Shown here one piece after another: positions 23,785 to 24,535 of a stretch of DNA of 24,535 nt. The stretch's first letter is position 1. Each line of letters begins with the position of its first letter. The translations under genes and the position numbers were made by a program. Below the pieces are notes generated by a model, which was not told the origin of the DNA, made no database searches, and saw nothing but the letters and a program-made list of their open reading frames with translations. The DNA comes from CAMCXT01 sp046302715 (lineage in GTDB: Bacteria; Bacteroidota; Bacteroidia; M30B66), in NCBI GenBank assembly GCA_046302715.1, contig JBKCHQ010000280.1:1-24535 (forward strand), written 5' to 3'.

Positions 23785-24234
23785 TCACATTCCCAACAAA
23801 GCTTTCACAATTGCTGCAACTGTCTTTCCGTCGGCTTTACCAGCCAGTTTCTGATTAGCTAAACCCATTACTTTGCCCATATCTTTCGAACCAGAAGCAC
23901 CACTTTCAGAAATAATCTGTTTTATTATTTCCCTAATCGAATCTTCCGAAAGTTGTTCGGGCAGATACGCTTCAATAATTCCAGCTTGAAAGATTTCTGC
24001 TTCTGCCATATCGGTTCGCCCCTGACTGGTGTAGATTTCGGCCGATTCGCGACGCTGCTTCACCATTTTTTGAAGCATTTTTATTTCGGTATCGCTATCT
24101 AGTGCGGCACCCGCCTTTTCGGTTTTGGCCAATAATACGGCCGACTTGATCGCACGTAGTGCCTCCAGTTTTTCCTTTTCACGGGCCAGCATCGCCGTTT
24201 TAATATCGTCATTAATTTTTTGTTCTAAACTCAT
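23785..24234 (-). CDS. yqeY: GatB/YqeY domain protein
   Basis: This 149-residue cytoplasmic protein is similar to the C-terminal tRNA-interacting domain of GatB. Supporting blocks are MSLEQKINDDIKTAMLAREK at the start, LEALRAIKSAVLLAKTEK, MLQKMVKQRRESAEIYTSQG, EAYLPEQLSE, and MGKVMGLANQKLAGKADGKT near the end. Length matches the family (about 147-150). Its precise role is unknown, though a link to tRNA or amidotransferase chemistry is assumed from the GatB likeness. It follows ftsZ, the usual Bacteroidota arrangement, and ends at an intrinsic terminator. Confidence 0.95.
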   Translation of the reverse strand: MSLEQKINDDIKTAMLAREKEKLEALRAIKSAVLLAKTEKAGAALDSDTEIKMLQKMVKQRRESAEIYTSQGRTDMAEAEIFQAGIIEAYLPEQLSEDSIREIIKQIISESGASGSKDMGKVMGLANQKLAGKADGKTVAAIVKALLGM

Positions 24235-24252
24235 AAGGATATTTGATTTCGT

Positions 24253-24292
24253 TTTGAAGAACGGCGGAAAACCACTACCGCCGTCCTTCGAA
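24253..24292 (-). other. Intercistronic hairpin between ftsZ and yqeY
   Basis: ACGGCGG (24261-24267) pairs with CCGCCGT (24278-24284). Beyond one mismatch the pairing extends seven more positions (24253-24259 with 24286-24292, including one G-T). No T run follows on the minus strand, so it is more likely an RNA processing, stability or partial attenuation element than a full terminator. Confidence 0.55.
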
Positions 24293-24313
24293 TCGTTATA
24301 TTAAAAATTATGC

Positions 24314-24535
24314 TTAATCCACATTATCGTGCAAGAATGAGTTGTCTTGACGAATTTCAAGGGAATTGTTAGTAGGATTTTCGGATATCACATACCGCGA
24401 AAAATTGTTTTCGGAAGAATGCGGCAATGAATCTAACCTTACCCCTCTGCGACGAAATGCCGGAGCACTTTCCATTTCAGATACCGTTTGCGGTGGGCGT
24501 AAACGCGAGTGGATGTTTTTCAAATTGCTGGTTCG
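24314..24535 (-). CDS. ftsZ: Cell division protein FtsZ, C-terminal tail (partial)
   Basis: The frame is open from the window edge to the stop at 24314, giving 73 residues of the C-terminus; the GTPase domain lies outside. The visible part is the variable linker and end: NLKNIHSRLRPPQTVSEMES, PAFRRRGVRLD, LPHSSENNFSRYVIS and the final LEIRQDNSFLHDNVD. The closing NNSFLHDNVD-like peptide is, from memory, the conserved end of Bacteroidota FtsZ. There it takes the place of the usual C-terminal peptide that binds FtsA and other division proteins. The following yqeY gene supports the call. Because only the tail is seen, identity rests on this peptide and on gene order. Confidence 0.85.
   Translation of the reverse strand, partial: RTSNLKNIHSRLRPPQTVSEMESAPAFRRRGVRLDSLPHSSENNFSRYVISENPTNNSLEIRQDNSFLHDNVD

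Overview
The window looks like a chromosomal segment of a Bacteroidota bacterium, probably flavobacterial or a near relative. The evidence is as follows. The right edge carries the C-terminal tail of a Bacteroidota-type FtsZ (ending NNSFLHDNVD, here DNSFLHDNVD). A giant SprB-repeat protein ends in a gliding-motility-type C-terminal (CHU_C, type IX secretion) domain. There is a RemB/Wzi-like outer-membrane barrel. The cytochrome oxidase accessory genes follow the Bacteroidota order. Repeated TAnnTTTG promoter elements occur, and Shine-Dalgarno sequences are scarce. No rRNA, tRNA, CRISPR array or intact mobile element was seen.

Layout. 1-690: a type II toxin-antitoxin pair (RelE/ParE-type) in which both genes are broken, the antitoxin by a frameshift in an 11-A run and the toxin by an in-frame TAG. 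708-2854: a rhomboid protease (minus) divergent from a membrane-anchored metallophosphoesterase (plus). 2958-6629: a surface-polysaccharide set, with an NAD-dependent epimerase/reductase, a WecA/MraY-type sugar-1-phosphate transferase, and a RemB/Wzi-like barrel overlapping the transferase by 4 bp. 6717-10981: cytochrome oxidase biogenesis and small subunits (ctaB, two subunit III genes, subunit IV, Sco, DUF420, and a small CxxC membrane protein), without subunits I and II.

10982-13757 (minus): a putative outer-membrane protein and htpG, with a strong terminator between them. 14144-14884: an SH3-like lipoprotein. 14970-16661 (minus): formiminotransferase-cyclodeaminase. 16744-22608 (minus): the giant SprB-repeat protein, whose 13 repeats form a clear four-unit higher-order pattern (ABCD ABCD ABCD A). 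About 22.6-23.78 kb: 1.1 kb without a convincing gene, but with hairpins and palindromes. 23785 to the end (minus): yqeY and the end of ftsZ, the usual end of a Bacteroidota division cluster.

Together the genes are mostly housekeeping and cell-envelope functions. No complete new system could be demonstrated. The most distinctive signals are the exact four-unit super-period in the SprB array, the doubly broken toxin-antitoxin locus, the small CxMC protein at the end of the oxidase cluster, and promoter elements placed almost on top of start codons.
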